64,000 nt of DNA from Sulfidibacter corallicola (GTDB lineage: Bacteria; Acidobacteriota; Holophagae; Acanthopleuribacterales; Acanthopleuribacteraceae): the NCBI RefSeq assembly GCF_017498545.1, contig NZ_CP071793.1:1116001-1180000 (forward strand), written 5' to 3'. The position numbers and the translations under genes were made by a program. Below, one piece after another: positions 9,345 through 21,258 of this stretch; positions within the stretch are counted from its first letter, which is position 1, and every line of letters starts with the position of its first letter. A model generated the notes under the pieces. It had not been told where the DNA came from, ran no database searches, and saw only the letters and a program-made list of their open reading frames with translations.

Positions 9345-9956
9345 TCAGTCCTTGGGATTTTTGATGTCGTAGCGGCAGGCGATGTCGAAGCTGTGAATGC
9401 CGGCGTAAAGGCGGCGGATCTGCAAGTCGACCCGCTTGGGCCAAGGCCGATCGAAAATCGATCGAAACACCAGCAGTTGCTGGGTGGTCTTGCCGGGTTG
9501 GACCTCCACGGTGCCTCGGGCGAACAGGCTGGCCAACTCGGCCTGCTGGCGGTTGAATTCCGGGAGGGAGATCGGCCACAGGTCCGCCATCTCCAAAAGG
9601 GTGGCGACCGGGCCCTCGTTCTTGTCCACCAGTTGGATCTGGTCCGGATTGAACAACAGGGTGTGCTCGCTCCGGTTCTCGAATTGGACCATGTAGGTCA
9701 CCGCGCGATCGATCACCTGATCCACCCCGAGCCGGCTGACGGTGTCGTCGTCGATACCCATCATCTTTAAATGGTCGCGGAGTTGGTTCGGTTCCCAGGC
9801 GGTCAGGCGGCAGGTGATCGACTTGCTCTCGAAGATCACCGTGCGGCCATCGAAACGGGCCGACTGGGGTTCGAGGGGCATGGGCCCACCGATGCGCAAG
9901 CCCTGACTCGGAGCCAACAGGGTCCAAAGCGTTATCGTGGCGATCCATCCGGTCAC
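9345..9956 (-). CDS. exported protein of unknown function, coupled to lptD
   Basis: A 203-residue protein starting at a GTG (9956) with a strong AGGAGG Shine-Dalgarno; the frame is open further upstream but without coding character. The N-terminus (VTGWIATITLWTLLAPSQG) is a signal peptide or anchor. The rest is a mixed alpha/beta domain with a YMVQFENRSEHTLLFNP strand region resembling immunoglobulin-like exported proteins, and KxVDLQIRRLYAG near the end. Its stop lies two bases before the lptD start, so the two are co-transcribed and perhaps translationally coupled. A role in outer-membrane or LPS biogenesis is inferred from position only. It shows no LptE-like feature I can name. Confidence 0.72.
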   Translation of the reverse strand: MTGWIATITLWTLLAPSQGLRIGGPMPLEPQSARFDGRTVIFESKSITCRLTAWEPNQLRDHLKMMGIDDDTVSRLGVDQVIDRAVTYMVQFENRSEHTLLFNPDQIQLVDKNEGPVATLLEMADLWPISLPEFNRQQAELASLFARGTVEVQPGKTTQQLLVFRSIFDRPWPKRVDLQIRRLYAGIHSFDIACRYDIKNPKD

Positions 9957-10521
9957 GGAGCCCTCCTGGCTGGGAATGGAGCCTTTTGCCGAAAGCTGCC
10001 GGGGCGGTGTCGCGGCCTGCGATGGGAACGCGACGGTCCCGATCTCGCCGGAGCGGTCTCCGGTCGGCGAATCGCGAGTCCGCGACCGCGGTCCGAGAGG
10101 CGCAACCTTGGGCAAAAGAATCAGCGTGTTACGCCAAAGGTGCCGAACCGATCCGGATCCGGCCGGGGATCACGGCGCATACCCTGGCGAAACTCGATAG
10201 ATTAAACCGCGATTGACCCGCAAAGTCGACCAAAAGGCGCGATCGAGCACCAGAAAATGGATGGGGGAGGGCGGTGCGGCGGGGCCTGTGCCGGGCCTCC
10301 GGAACGGCTGTGGCGGGAACGGGTGCCGATGGCGCGACAGGGTGCCCATTTTGAATTTTTCGGCGATCGCGGAAAGGGTCTCGGTCTTTTCCAAGCCCGT
10401 GATTTTGCCTCGGTTTTAAAATTCGTGAGGGCCGTCTTATAGGTTTGTCACCTGCTTGCATGTTGTGTTATGTTTGGTTCAAATTTGGACCAATTCGTAT
10501 GCCTTACTGGAATTGAAATAG
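9957..10521. other. divergent intergenic region between the lptD operon and the receiver-kinase gene
   Basis: 565 bases without a convincing gene. The left part should carry the promoter of the minus-strand lptD operon. The right end becomes AT-richer and holds a promoter candidate for the plus-strand kinase. Short frames here (minus 10129-10461, for instance) are Arg/Pro-rich and lack ribosome binding sites. Confidence 0.6.
10445..10473 (+). promoter_or_regulatory. candidate sigma-70-type promoter for the receiver-kinase gene
   Basis: TTGTCA (10445-10450), a 17-base spacer and TTATGT (10468-10473), in a locally AT-rich stretch about 50 bases before the start codon. The -35 is good, the -10 moderate. 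Confidence 0.35.
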
Positions 10522-13062
10522 ATGACGAAGCAGGCGAAGATTCTCATTGCGGAACACGAGGACGCAAGCCGTGGGTCGCTTGAAAGCTTATTGACCGCAG
10601 TTGGTTATGAAACGACAACGGCCAGCAACGGCCAGGAGGCGCTCGACTCCGTAGCTTCCTTCGAACCCAATGTCGCGATCGTCGATCCGCTGTTGAGTGG
10701 CGTCGATGGATTCATGGTGAGCCAGCGCATCACCAAGAAGTATCCGGACATTGTCGTCATCATTTCCAGTAGCGTGTATCGCGGTGATCGCTACCGGCGC
10801 GATGCCACCACCAAATACGGGGCCAGTGCCTTTTTGGAAAAGCCCTACTCCGACTCGTTGTTGCTCGAAACCATCGGCGGTTGTTTGCGCCAGAGGGGCA
10901 TCGATCCGCCGTCGCCACCGGATTCGGGGGACGACGGTGATTTGGACGCCACGGTTCGCGACACCAGTCTCGCGGGCATCGCGCGCGCCGATTTTTCCGG
11001 CCAGGGCGAAGACGACATCAGCCTGGACGAGACGATTCGCGATCAAAGCCTGGATCAGGCCGCTGCCGGAGGCCATCCGGGCCTGGACAGCGAGCTGCTC
11101 GACGATGCGGAGCACACGCCGGATGACGCCGCCAACCGCAAGGAAGAATTGCCGGTCGAGGTCAACGCGATGCTGGATCGCCAAATGGGCGAAATCCAGA
11201 TATCCAAAGGGAAAACCGTGCCGAAGACAGCTACCAAGCCCGCATCCGACATATTCTCCGGATCGCGCAAGAAGGTCTCTCCCAAGAAAGAAGAGAGCCC
11301 TGCCATGACCGTCCGGGTCAGCCCGGAAGAACTTCAGAAAGAAATCGAACGCATCAAGGAAAAGAACAAGCAGGCGTTGGGCGATGGCAAGAAGCCCGAA
11401 CGTCCGTCGAGTTCGCGTGTCAAGATCACGCAGTCCGAAGAAGCCGGCGAGGGCGGTCAACTGACCAGCAACGATATTTTCGGGGCCTTGATCGACGACA
11501 TCGAATCCGGCCACGTGGACCAGTCCCCGGTGGAAATCGCCGCCGCGGGAGAGATCACCGCCTCGCGCATTGATCCGGAGCGGCTGGAGGAGATGGAGGC
11601 CGAGGCGGCGCGCGCACGAACGCGACCCGCCAAGGGCAAGCGGAAGGCCAAGAAGGCCGCGCCCAAAAAGGTCGAGGCCAAGGAGGAGGCGAAGCCGGTC
11701 GAGGCACCCAAGCCTCCGGAGGCTCCCGCCAAACCGGCGGCCGAGCCCGAACCCGTACCGGCGTCGCCGGTCGCCAAGGCCGAGCCTCCCGTGCAACCCC
11801 TGCCCACGGGCGACCTCGAAAAAGACAGCCCTTTCGCCACCCAGCCCATCAGCGAGGAAGATCGCGAAAAGGCCCTTGCCGCCAAACCCGATGCGTCGCC
11901 CAAGGACCTGTTTTCCGCCAGTGCCACCAGCGGTACCAACGAGTACCAGTTGCTCAAGAAGATCGCCTCGGGCGGCATGGCCGAGGTCTGGAAAGCCAAG
12001 CTCATCGGTGAAAAGGGTTTCGAGAAGATCGTCGCCATCAAGAAGATCCTGCCGCACCTGAGCGACAACGACGAATTCATCTCGATGTTCATCGACGAAG
12101 CCCGGGTGGCCGCCAACTTGACCCATCCCAACATCGCGCAGATCTACGAGTTGGGCAAGATGGAAGACAGTTTCTTCATCGCCATGGAATACGTGGCCGG
12201 CCACAACCTGCGGATGGTCCTCAACCAGCTTCACGCGCTCAAGGTGACCTTCGTTCCCGAAATAGTCGTGTTCATCGGCATGAAGCTGTGCAACGCCCTT
12301 CACTACGCGCACCACAAGAAGGGCTACGACAACCAGGAACTCCAGATCGTGCACCGCGACGTATCGCCCCAGAACATTCTCATCTCCACCGAGGGCGAAA
12401 TCAAACTGGTCGATTTCGGCATCGCCAAGGCCTCCATCAAGGCGACCCAGACGGTGGCCGGCTCGCTCAAGGGCAAGCTGCTGTACATGTCGCCGGAGCA
12501 GGCCGAAGGCAAGAACCTGGATGGACGCTCCGATATCTTCAGTCTCGGCAGTGTGTTGTACGAGGCCTTGACCGGCAAGAAACTGTTTGCCGGCGATTCC
12601 GAACTTTCCATTCTCAAGAACGTTCGGCAGGCCAAGTTCGCCGCGCCTCGTGAAATCAATCCCCATATTCCCGAGAAGCTCGAGAACATCATCCTGAAGG
12701 CGTTGTCCAAGGATCTCCACAGCCGTTTCGATTCGTCCAAATCGCTGGAGAACGACTTCAAGAACTATCTCAAGGAAGAGAAGATCCACATCAACGAGAG
12801 CGACGTGGCCGATTACATTCGCCTCATCTACGAAAAGGATGTGGAAAAATTGAAAGCCTTCGGATCCGGACGGGCCCGGGCCGAAGCCGCCGAGGCAAAA
12901 AAAGGCCAAGGCGGTGTAATCCTGCCCGATACCGATCAATTCCAAGCGCACGAGGCCGAAGCGGTCGCCGAAGCGAGCTCCAAGGGCAAGTCGCCGTTGC
13001 TTTGGATCGGAATCGCCGCGGTCGTGGTGATTGCGACCGCCGCTGCCGTGATGCTACTGTAG
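10522..13062 (+). CDS. receiver domain-Ser/Thr protein kinase chimera, tail-anchored
   Basis: 846 residues. Residues 1-125 are a response-regulator receiver domain with phospho-acceptor Asp55 (IVDPLL) and conserved Lys107 (LEKPYS). Residues about 130-470 are a low-complexity, charged Lys/Glu/Pro/Ala linker. Residues about 475-745 are a Hanks-type kinase: glycine loop IASGGMAEVWKAK, Lys507 in AIKKI, HRDVSPQN (Asp613), DFG in VDFGIAK and an SPEQ activation segment. The last about 22 residues are hydrophobic (LLWIGIAAVVVIATAAAVML), giving a C-terminal membrane anchor with all domains cytoplasmic. A two-component signal could thus gate Ser/Thr phosphorylation. No sensor histidine kinase is adjacent; the TPR kinase at 28799 is a distant candidate. 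ATG start; weak ribosome binding site. Confidence 0.9.
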   Translation: MTKQAKILIAEHEDASRGSLESLLTAVGYETTTASNGQEALDSVASFEPNVAIVDPLLSGVDGFMVSQRITKKYPDIVVIISSSVYRGDRYRRDATTKYGASAFLEKPYSDSLLLETIGGCLRQRGIDPPSPPDSGDDGDLDATVRDTSLAGIARADFSGQGEDDISLDETIRDQSLDQAAAGGHPGLDSELLDDAEHTPDDAANRKEELPVEVNAMLDRQMGEIQISKGKTVPKTATKPASDIFSGSRKKVSPKKEESPAMTVRVSPEELQKEIERIKEKNKQALGDGKKPERPSSSRVKITQSEEAGEGGQLTSNDIFGALIDDIESGHVDQSPVEIAAAGEITASRIDPERLEEMEAEAARARTRPAKGKRKAKKAAPKKVEAKEEAKPVEAPKPPEAPAKPAAEPEPVPASPVAKAEPPVQPLPTGDLEKDSPFATQPISEEDREKALAAKPDASPKDLFSASATSGTNEYQLLKKIASGGMAEVWKAKLIGEKGFEKIVAIKKILPHLSDNDEFISMFIDEARVAANLTHPNIAQIYELGKMEDSFFIAMEYVAGHNLRMVLNQLHALKVTFVPEIVVFIGMKLCNALHYAHHKKGYDNQELQIVHRDVSPQNILISTEGEIKLVDFGIAKASIKATQTVAGSLKGKLLYMSPEQAEGKNLDGRSDIFSLGSVLYEALTGKKLFAGDSELSILKNVRQAKFAAPREINPHIPEKLENIILKALSKDLHSRFDSSKSLENDFKNYLKEEKIHINESDVADYIRLIYEKDVEKLKAFGSGRARAEAAEAKKGQGGVILPDTDQFQAHEAEAVAEASSKGKSPLLWIGIAAVVVIATAAAVMLL

Positions 13063-13258
13063 GGGGCTGAACCACAGGTCTATCGAGGCTACGCTTGGAA
13101 CAACCGGCCCGGGTGAGGGTGCTCCGTTCATCCCTCGTCGGGCGAGGTCGGCTTTCATTTTCCGGGAGGGCGCGGCGCGCGCTTTGTCGGGAACCGTGCT
13201 CACGAACTCGCGATTCGTTTCCGTCACTTATTTTTTGGTATTTGGGAGGATCCTGTTT

Positions 13259-13486
13259 ATGGATGAAGAACGCAAGCAACGATATGAGGTCATGCTCTCC
13301 GAAACTCGGGAAATCATCCAGAGTATCGAGCAGACCATGGAAGAGCTGGTAGCCGAAGTCAAACGCCGGGTGGCCCAACTCAAGGGCGAAAAGGACATTC
13401 AGCTCAACATCTATGATAACTACTGTAAACTGTTGGGCTTGGAAAACGACCTCGAATCCGACGAAGATGATGAGGACGAAGAGTAA
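13259..13486 (+). CDS. small acidic coiled-coil protein
   Basis: A 75-residue protein starting at the ATG at 13259, preceded by GGAGGA eight bases upstream; the longer frame from 13184 is not supported. It is almost entirely helical and heptad-like (ETREIIQSIEQTMEELVAEV) and ends in an acidic tail (ESDEDDEDEE). No family recognised. The pattern suggests a structural or adaptor protein that binds a basic partner or nucleic-acid-binding protein. It sits between the kinase chimera and the M23 peptidase in the same orientation, but 196 and 287 bases from them. Confidence 0.7.
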   Translation: MDEERKQRYEVMLSETREIIQSIEQTMEELVAEVKRRVAQLKGEKDIQLNIYDNYCKLLGLENDLESDEDDEDEE

Positions 13487-13773
13487 GTGGACACCCCGCC
13501 GAGCCCGGAATCGGATTTTCGGTTTTCCGGGCTTGGCTGATCTCGCATTTCGTGGTTCACTTAGAACCGTATGGTCTCGTGACGAACGACGACCGATCTC
13601 GAGAATCATGCCTGCGTGCAACACGGTGATCCCTCTGGATACCCGGGTGCACCACCCATATGTTCGGATCTCCGCTGGATCCGGCTTTTTTTAAATTTGT
13701 TCGAATAGACCCATGGCAGGCAGGGAGCGCGGGCGCGCTCACATATGGACATCATTGACAGGTAACCCGTTGC

Positions 13774-14661
13774 ATGAAGAAAACTAAATACCACATTGTC
13801 GTATTCAGCGACAACGATGGCGGACACCGTCAGTATCGCGTCACCGCACGTTCGATGAAACTCGTTGCGGGACTCGTGGGCACCAGCCTGGTCGTTTTGG
13901 CGGGTCTCGCGCTGGTCGTATTCAAGAACTTTTCCCATAAAGAAGAATACCTACTGCTTCTCCAGGAAAACACGCGCCTCAGCGAGGCCAATGATCGATA
14001 CTTGACCGCCACCATCGAAATCGAGAAAAAACTGAAGCATTTCCAAGAGCGGACAACCAAATTGGCGCAACTGGTGGACGTGGAGCCCACCGATATGGCG
14101 ACCGGCGGAATCGGCGGTGCCAACATGTTCGCCGAAGAAGAACTCAACCAGTACCTGCGTTACGACCTGGGTCTGCTGCGCCGCCGCACCATGGATCTGG
14201 AGCGCGAACTCGCCGATGTAGAAGCCGACTTCATATCCAAAACCGATGAACTCAACTCCACGCCATCGATCTTGCCGGCCCGCGGCTGGCTCTCCAGCGG
14301 TTTCAGCTACCGCATCGATCCCTACACCAAAAAACGCGCTTGGCACAACGGTCTGGATGTTTCCTGCCCGCTGGGAACCCCCGTGTACGCTCCGGCCGAC
14401 GGTAAAATCGCCTACAAAGGCTACCAGGGCGGCTACGGGAACATGTTGGTCATCAGCCACGGCCGCGGCCTGGAAACCAAATACGCCCATTTGGACCGCT
14501 TCAATGTTTCCAAGGGACAAATGGTGAAGCGCGGGGACCTGATCGGGTTCGTCGGCAACACCGGCCGCTCGACCGCACCCCACTTGCATTACGAAGTCCA
14601 CCGAGACGGCAAAGCGGTCAACCCGCGTAAATTCATTTACGACGAGGCCAGGACTTTCTGA
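13774..14661 (+). CDS. M23 family membrane-anchored metallopeptidase
   Basis: 295 residues. A short cytoplasmic N-terminus is followed by one transmembrane helix (about 29-50), a periplasmic coiled coil (about 55-165) and a LytM/M23 domain (about 170-290). Zinc ligands and catalytic residues are visible: His191 and Asp195 in WHNGLD and His270/His272 in HLHYEV. Such coiled-coil M23 proteins are peptidoglycan DD-endopeptidases or EnvC/NlpD-like amidase activators; because the zinc ligands are intact, this one is probably active. The layout suggests a role in cell-wall growth or division. It precedes secA by 377 bases. Confidence 0.88.
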   Translation: MKKTKYHIVVFSDNDGGHRQYRVTARSMKLVAGLVGTSLVVLAGLALVVFKNFSHKEEYLLLLQENTRLSEANDRYLTATIEIEKKLKHFQERTTKLAQLVDVEPTDMATGGIGGANMFAEEELNQYLRYDLGLLRRRTMDLERELADVEADFISKTDELNSTPSILPARGWLSSGFSYRIDPYTKKRAWHNGLDVSCPLGTPVYAPADGKIAYKGYQGGYGNMLVISHGRGLETKYAHLDRFNVSKGQMVKRGDLIGFVGNTGRSTAPHLHYEVHRDGKAVNPRKFIYDEARTF

Positions 14662-15038
14662 CATCGACGCACCTTTGGGGAGAATTGGTTTCGACTTTTT
14701 CTCCAGCGCCTGCGTCTGAGAGGGCTGGATTGCCGAGACCGATGTCTCGGGAGGGAGTTGCCGCGGAAATTTTTTGACCTTCGCATCACGAGTGCGATCG
14801 AAATCGATGGGCTGCGCACCGCAAGGGGCGCTGAAACGGGGCTGACACCAAGCCCCGTTTTGGACGTTCGGTACCGGTTCCCTTTTTCGGTCGTCACCGG
14901 ATCCAGAACCCTGGCCGTTCGGGCCGGGTTTTCGTGTTTTTACCGTTTACAGCGCCATCCGTGAGTGTGACTGCGCCTCATACACTGGCACATTTGTCGT
15001 CGCATCCTCACATCCCACCCCATTTCTGGAGTCAACAC
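14662..15038. other. intergenic region before secA
   Basis: 377 bases without a gene. It contains a terminator-like hairpin (14835-14861) that would end transcription of the M23 peptidase gene. The last 150 bases presumably hold the secA promoter; no strong -35/-10 pair stands out. Confidence 0.6.
14835..14861 (+). terminator. candidate rho-independent terminator after the M23 peptidase
   Basis: Perfect 9-bp stem AACGGGGCT (14835-14843) / AGCCCCGTT (14851-14859) with a 7-base loop, followed by a short T run (TTTT including the stem end). The T tract is short, so efficiency is uncertain. Confidence 0.5.
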
Positions 15039-17678
<2,640 letters not shown>

Positions 17679-18034
17679 TCGCATGACCGGTCCGACCGCG
17701 AGGTCGGGCCGATTTCGGCCTCTCGTGCCGCTCCCTTTCGGTTCGTTTCCCGTTGGCAAAAATTCCGGCGTCCGTGCTAAAGTACGGAGTTTGAGCGCGA
17801 GCGATTCGGCTTTCACCGTCGCTGAAAGTCGCCGTGAATCGCTCCCGACCTGTCCATGCTCGTTCGAACCCGACGTGCAGGGGATTCTTTTCGATGGATC
17901 ACATGGGTTCGCACGGATCTCAGCCCGGGCGCCGACTTCGCTTCCCATCTCCATCGGAACGCCCAAAACGGTATCCGTTCATCGTTTGCTACCGGGTGGT
18001 CGATTCGACATTATTTCAGGGGGAAAACCATACC
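17679..18034. other. intergenic region between secA and guaB
   Basis: 356 bases. Just after secA there is a GC-rich hairpin (CCGACC-GCGA-GGTCGG, near 17688-17703) without a T tract. An extended -10 candidate (TGCTAAAGT, near 17775) with an upstream TTGGCA at a long 19-base spacing may drive guaB. No gene seen; the guaB frame is open upstream from 17834 but not coding-like. Confidence 0.5.
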
Positions 18035-19501
18035 ATGCTGGAGCTGCCACTTCTGGAGGCTTTGACCTTTGACGATGTGATTCTCATTCCCGATCGGGCC
18101 GAGTTTCACCCAAATGATGCCGATACCCGCACGCGTTTGGTGGGCGACATCGAACTCAACATTCCCTTGCTCTCCGCGGCCATGGACACGGTCACGGAGC
18201 ACCGCCTGGCCATCGCGATGGCCCAACAGGGCGGCATGGGCGTGGTTCACAAGAATCTCAGCATTGCGCGGCAAGCTCAAGAAATCGATATGGTTAAGCG
18301 ATCGGAATCGGGCATGATCATCGACCCGATCACCATCGGCCCCAATGAGAGTCTGAACGCGGCGGAATCGATGATGAGCCGATTCCGCATTTCCGGGATC
18401 CCGGTCATCGAAAAGGACGGGACCTTGCTCGGCATCGTCACCAACCGCGATCTCCGTTTCGAAACCAATTACGAGCAACCGGTTTCCCAGGTGATGACCT
18501 CCGGTCGCGAAAACCTGATCACGGTGCCGGTGGGCACCACGCTGGAAGAAGCCAAGTACTACCTGCACAAACACCGCATCGAAAAGGTTTTGGTCGTCGA
18601 CGAGGATTATCACCTGCGCGGGCTGATCACCGTGAAGGACATCCAAAAACGCATCGAATACCCGCGCGCCTGTAAAGACGGTCAAGGTCGTTTGCGCGCC
18701 GCCGCCGCGGTCGGCATCGGCGGCGACATGCTCGAGCGGGCCCAGGCCCTGGTCGAAGCGAAAGCGGACGTGATCGTGATGGATTCTTCCCACGGCCATT
18801 CGCGGGGTGTCATCGAAGCCACCCGCGAATTCAAGAGCCACTTTCCGAACGTGTTCCTGATCGTGGGCAACGTGGCCACCGCGACCGGTACCAAAGAACT
18901 GATCGAGGCCGGCGCCGATGCGGTGAAAGTCGGCATCGGGCCCGGCTCCATCTGCACCACACGCGTGGTCACCGGGGCCGGGATGCCCCAGATCACCGCC
19001 ATTCACGAAGCGGTCAAGGCCGCCAAGGGTCACGACGTGCCCATCATCGCCGATGGCGGCATCAAGTTCTCCGGCGACATCACCAAAGCGCTCGCGGCCG
19101 GTGCTCACTGCGCCATGATCGGCAGCCTGTTTGCCGGCACCGACGAGAGTCCGGGCGAAACCGTGCTCTACCAGGGCCGCACCTACAAGACCTACCGCGG
19201 CATGGGCAGCCTCGGCGCCATGAAGGACGGTAGCGCCGATCGCTATTTCCAAAACGACACCCAACAAACCAAGATGGTTCCCGAGGGCATCGAGGGCCAG
19301 GTTCCCTACAAGGGCAGCCTGTCGGCCGTGATCACCCAATTGATCGGCGGCCTGCGGGCCGGCATGGGCCTGACCGGCTGCGCCTCGATTTCGGAACTGC
19401 ACCGCAAGGCGCGTTTTGCCAAGGTGTCCCAAGCCGGCTTGCGCGAAAACCACGCCCACGACGTGATCATCACCAAGGAAGCGCCCAACTACCGGTTGTG
19501 A
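18035..19501 (+). CDS. guaB: inosine-5'-monophosphate dehydrogenase
   Basis: Catalyses NAD-dependent oxidation of IMP to XMP, the committed step to GMP. 488 residues from the ATG at 18035 ([19 protein letters not shown]), the normal family length. The TIM barrel is interrupted by two CBS domains (about 95-205). Catalytic Cys307 lies in GPGSICTTR, the flap [10 protein letters not shown] follows, and the K+/IMP-binding GG of [11 protein letters not shown] is present. AGGGGGA lies ten bases upstream of the start. A strong terminator follows directly, so the gene is the end of its transcription unit. guaA is not in the window. Confidence 0.97.
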   Translation: MLELPLLEALTFDDVILIPDRAEFHPNDADTRTRLVGDIELNIPLLSAAMDTVTEHRLAIAMAQQGGMGVVHKNLSIARQAQEIDMVKRSESGMIIDPITIGPNESLNAAESMMSRFRISGIPVIEKDGTLLGIVTNRDLRFETNYEQPVSQVMTSGRENLITVPVGTTLEEAKYYLHKHRIEKVLVVDEDYHLRGLITVKDIQKRIEYPRACKDGQGRLRAAAAVGIGGDMLERAQALVEAKADVIVMDSSHGHSRGVIEATREFKSHFPNVFLIVGNVATATGTKELIEAGADAVKVGIGPGSICTTRVVTGAGMPQITAIHEAVKAAKGHDVPIIADGGIKFSGDITKALAAGAHCAMIGSLFAGTDESPGETVLYQGRTYKTYRGMGSLGAMKDGSADRYFQNDTQQTKMVPEGIEGQVPYKGSLSAVITQLIGGLRAGMGLTGCASISELHRKARFAKVSQAGLRENHAHDVIITKEAPNYRL

Positions 19502-19536
19502 TTGGCGACACTTTCAGCACAAATCCCAACAAAGAA

Positions 19537-19564
19537 AAGGCGGGTCATTCGACCCGCCTTTTTT
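19537..19564 (+). terminator. rho-independent terminator after guaB, probably bidirectional
   Basis: Perfect 10-bp stem AAGGCGGGTC (19537-19546) / GACCCGCCTT (19551-19560), 4-base loop ATTC, then a T tract. On the other strand the same stem is followed by TTCTTTG, so it can also end the minus-strand IPTL-CTERM gene that finishes at 19600. Confidence 0.9.
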
Positions 19565-19599
19565 GGTTTCTGGCTATGGATATTTAGCTGTCGTGGAGA

Positions 19600-20223
19600 T
19601 CAGGCGGCCTGCATGTTGCGGCGGCGCATGAAGAATACGCCGGCGATCGCCAGCAGGGCGACGAAGGCCATCATGCCGTACTCGCCGAGGGTGGGAATCG
19701 GGTTGACGAATACGTTGTCTCCGGTAATTTCCATGCGCATCAGGCCGGTGTTGGGGACCGTGCCCCAATCGGCGTAGAGCAAGTAGTAGGTGGTACCGGC
19801 CGTGACGTCGAGACCGGTGATTTCCGACAGCAACCCGCACTCGTCCTCGCCGCACGCGACTTCGGCCAGGCTGCCGCAGGAGCCGGTGTAGACGCCGAGC
19901 AGCGAATCCGGGGAGCTACCTTCGGTGTTGCAGGCGCTGATGTTGATGGTGCCGTCGGTGAACGGGGTGAAGGTGTACCAGGTCGTCTGGGTGCGATCGC
20001 TGCCGCCGGATTGGCAGGAAAAAGCGGGATCGCTGGCGTTCGGGGTGTTGCCGGAAATGTCGAGTTCGATGGTTCCGAGATCCGTGATGGGGATGGCGGC
20101 GGCGCACTCGTCGTTGGAGGTGGGCGTCGCGCCACCCTCGTTGACGGCAGGACCTTCGGTCTTCTGGGCGAAAGCGAGGGATCCCAGCAGTAAGCAAACA
20201 AGCAAGCATATACGGTAATTCAA
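19600..20223 (-). CDS. secreted IPTL-CTERM sorting-signal protein
   Basis: 207 residues. TTG start supported by AAAGGAG seven bases upstream. Signal peptide (MNYRICLLVCLLLGSLAFAQ), then a beta-rich domain with four or more Cys and a pattern (NDECAAAIPI ... TTWYTFTPFTDGT ... YYLLYADWG) typical of bacterial surface proteins with pre-peptidase-C-like folds. The C-terminus has the tripartite sorting signal: IPTLGEYG, a hydrophobic helix, then RRR. IPTL-type signals are processed by an exosortase (XrtH type in known systems); none is encoded here. Convergent with guaB. Confidence 0.85.
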   Translation of the reverse strand: MNYRICLLVCLLLGSLAFAQKTEGPAVNEGGATPTSNDECAAAIPITDLGTIELDISGNTPNASDPAFSCQSGGSDRTQTTWYTFTPFTDGTINISACNTEGSSPDSLLGVYTGSCGSLAEVACGEDECGLLSEITGLDVTAGTTYYLLYADWGTVPNTGLMRMEITGDNVFVNPIPTLGEYGMMAFVALLAIAGVFFMRRRNMQAA

Positions 20224-20530
20224 AGCAATTCTCCTTTGGCGTGGGTACTGAAAATGAGATGGAGCGAGATGAAATCACTCACGATGAAATTTAGAAAGAT
20301 AATTGGCAGACTTTATCAGATCCGTCTGAGTTCTTCAATTTGAAAAGGAGCAATGCGCTATTGTGGGTATATCTGAATATCTGCGAATGTGATAGGACTT
20401 GAGACAGTAGCGAAGTTAAGCGCCCGCCGGAAGAACCGTTGGGCGCTTTTGAGCGGGCGCGCGAAAATCGAGATCGGCGCGAGCCGCGCCAGGGCTTCGA
20501 TTGTTCAGGCGTCCGATGTTTTGGGTGCGA
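20224..20530. other. AT-rich intergenic region upstream of the IPTL-CTERM gene
   Basis: 307 bases with no gene. The left part is the leader of the minus-strand IPTL-CTERM gene. The right part contains a GC-rich hairpin (20418-20450) near the 3' end of the VOC gene. Confidence 0.6.
20418..20450. terminator. hairpin, possible terminator
   Basis: 8-bp stem AAGCGCCC (20418-20425) / GGGCGCTT (20441-20448) with a 15-base loop that can itself pair (CCGG...CCGTT). It lies about 80 bases downstream of the minus-strand VOC gene. The T run is on the plus strand only (TTTT), so its role as terminator for the minus-strand gene is doubtful. Confidence 0.3.
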
Positions 20531-21007
20531 TTACTCTTCGCCGCCCATCATGGCTTCCATGGCCTGTTGCATTTCTTCCATGGTGGGATCGGCGATGTGG
20601 GTCGCGACCGACCAACTGTGCCCGTAAGGATCGGTCAATTTTCCGTAACGGTCGCCCCAGAACATATCGGCCGGGGGCATGTTGACGGTGGCACCGGCCT
20701 CCTCGGCCTGCTTCATCATGGCGTCGACGTCTTCACACATGAGGTGAATGGTGACGGGGGTACCGTTGAAGTGTTGCGGGCTGAGGCACTGCATGTTCGG
20801 CATTTCGTCCACGAGCATGACCTTGGAATCGCCGATCTGCAGTTCGGCATGCATGATCAGGTCGGAACCCGGCATCGGCATGCGTATGGTTTCTTCGGCG
20901 CCAAACGCCTTCTTGTAGAACTCGAGGGCTGCGGCACAGCCTTTGACGACAAGGTGGGGAGTGATGGCATGATACCCTTCGGGAATGGGATCAACCTTCT
21001 GTGACAT
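20531..21007 (-). CDS. VOC (glyoxalase/PhnB-like) family protein
   Basis: 158 residues from the ATG at 21007, preceded by AAGGAG seven bases upstream; the longer frame to 21082 is rejected. Begins IPEGYHAITPHLVVKGCAAA and continues ALEFYKKAFGAEE, the hallmark of the PhnB/YdcN-type VOC fold, with a paired beta-alpha-beta-beta-beta module and a DPYGHSWSVATH ending. These proteins bind a metal or act as small dioxygenase/isomerase-like enzymes or resistance proteins; the substrate is not predictable. The C-terminal tail is methionine-rich (MEEMQQAMEAMM). Stands alone. Confidence 0.85.
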   Translation of the reverse strand: MSQKVDPIPEGYHAITPHLVVKGCAAALEFYKKAFGAEETIRMPMPGSDLIMHAELQIGDSKVMLVDEMPNMQCLSPQHFNGTPVTIHLMCEDVDAMMKQAEEAGATVNMPPADMFWGDRYGKLTDPYGHSWSVATHIADPTMEEMQQAMEAMMGGEE

Positions 21008-21258
21008 GAGAGAACTCCTTGGTATGTGATGAAACGGGATCGTGTGCACTTGCGTGCGTCGCGACTCCGAAGCCGAAACCAACGTCCGAGGCGCGTGGCT
21101 GAAAACCAGACCGAGGGCGCAATTCGGATGGTTGGTTATCGGCGTTATGGGGACCAGGGATTTGGCGCCAGTCTACCACAGGAGCATGTCATGTCGGTCA
21201 AAAACTGTGGCGGCGATTCGAGATCTCGTCGTCCGCTCGCGCTTGGCTGGAACACGGC

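Noticed and set aside
9343..9948. Upstream extension of the lptD frame
   Set aside because: Arg/Pro/His-rich, overlaps the upstream exported-protein gene, and the GTG at 9342 has a ribosome binding site and signal peptide.
10588..12951. 787-codon open frame antisense to the receiver-kinase gene
   Set aside because: Shadow of high-GC coding sequence; the plus strand encodes clear receiver and kinase motifs and the antisense translation has no domain.
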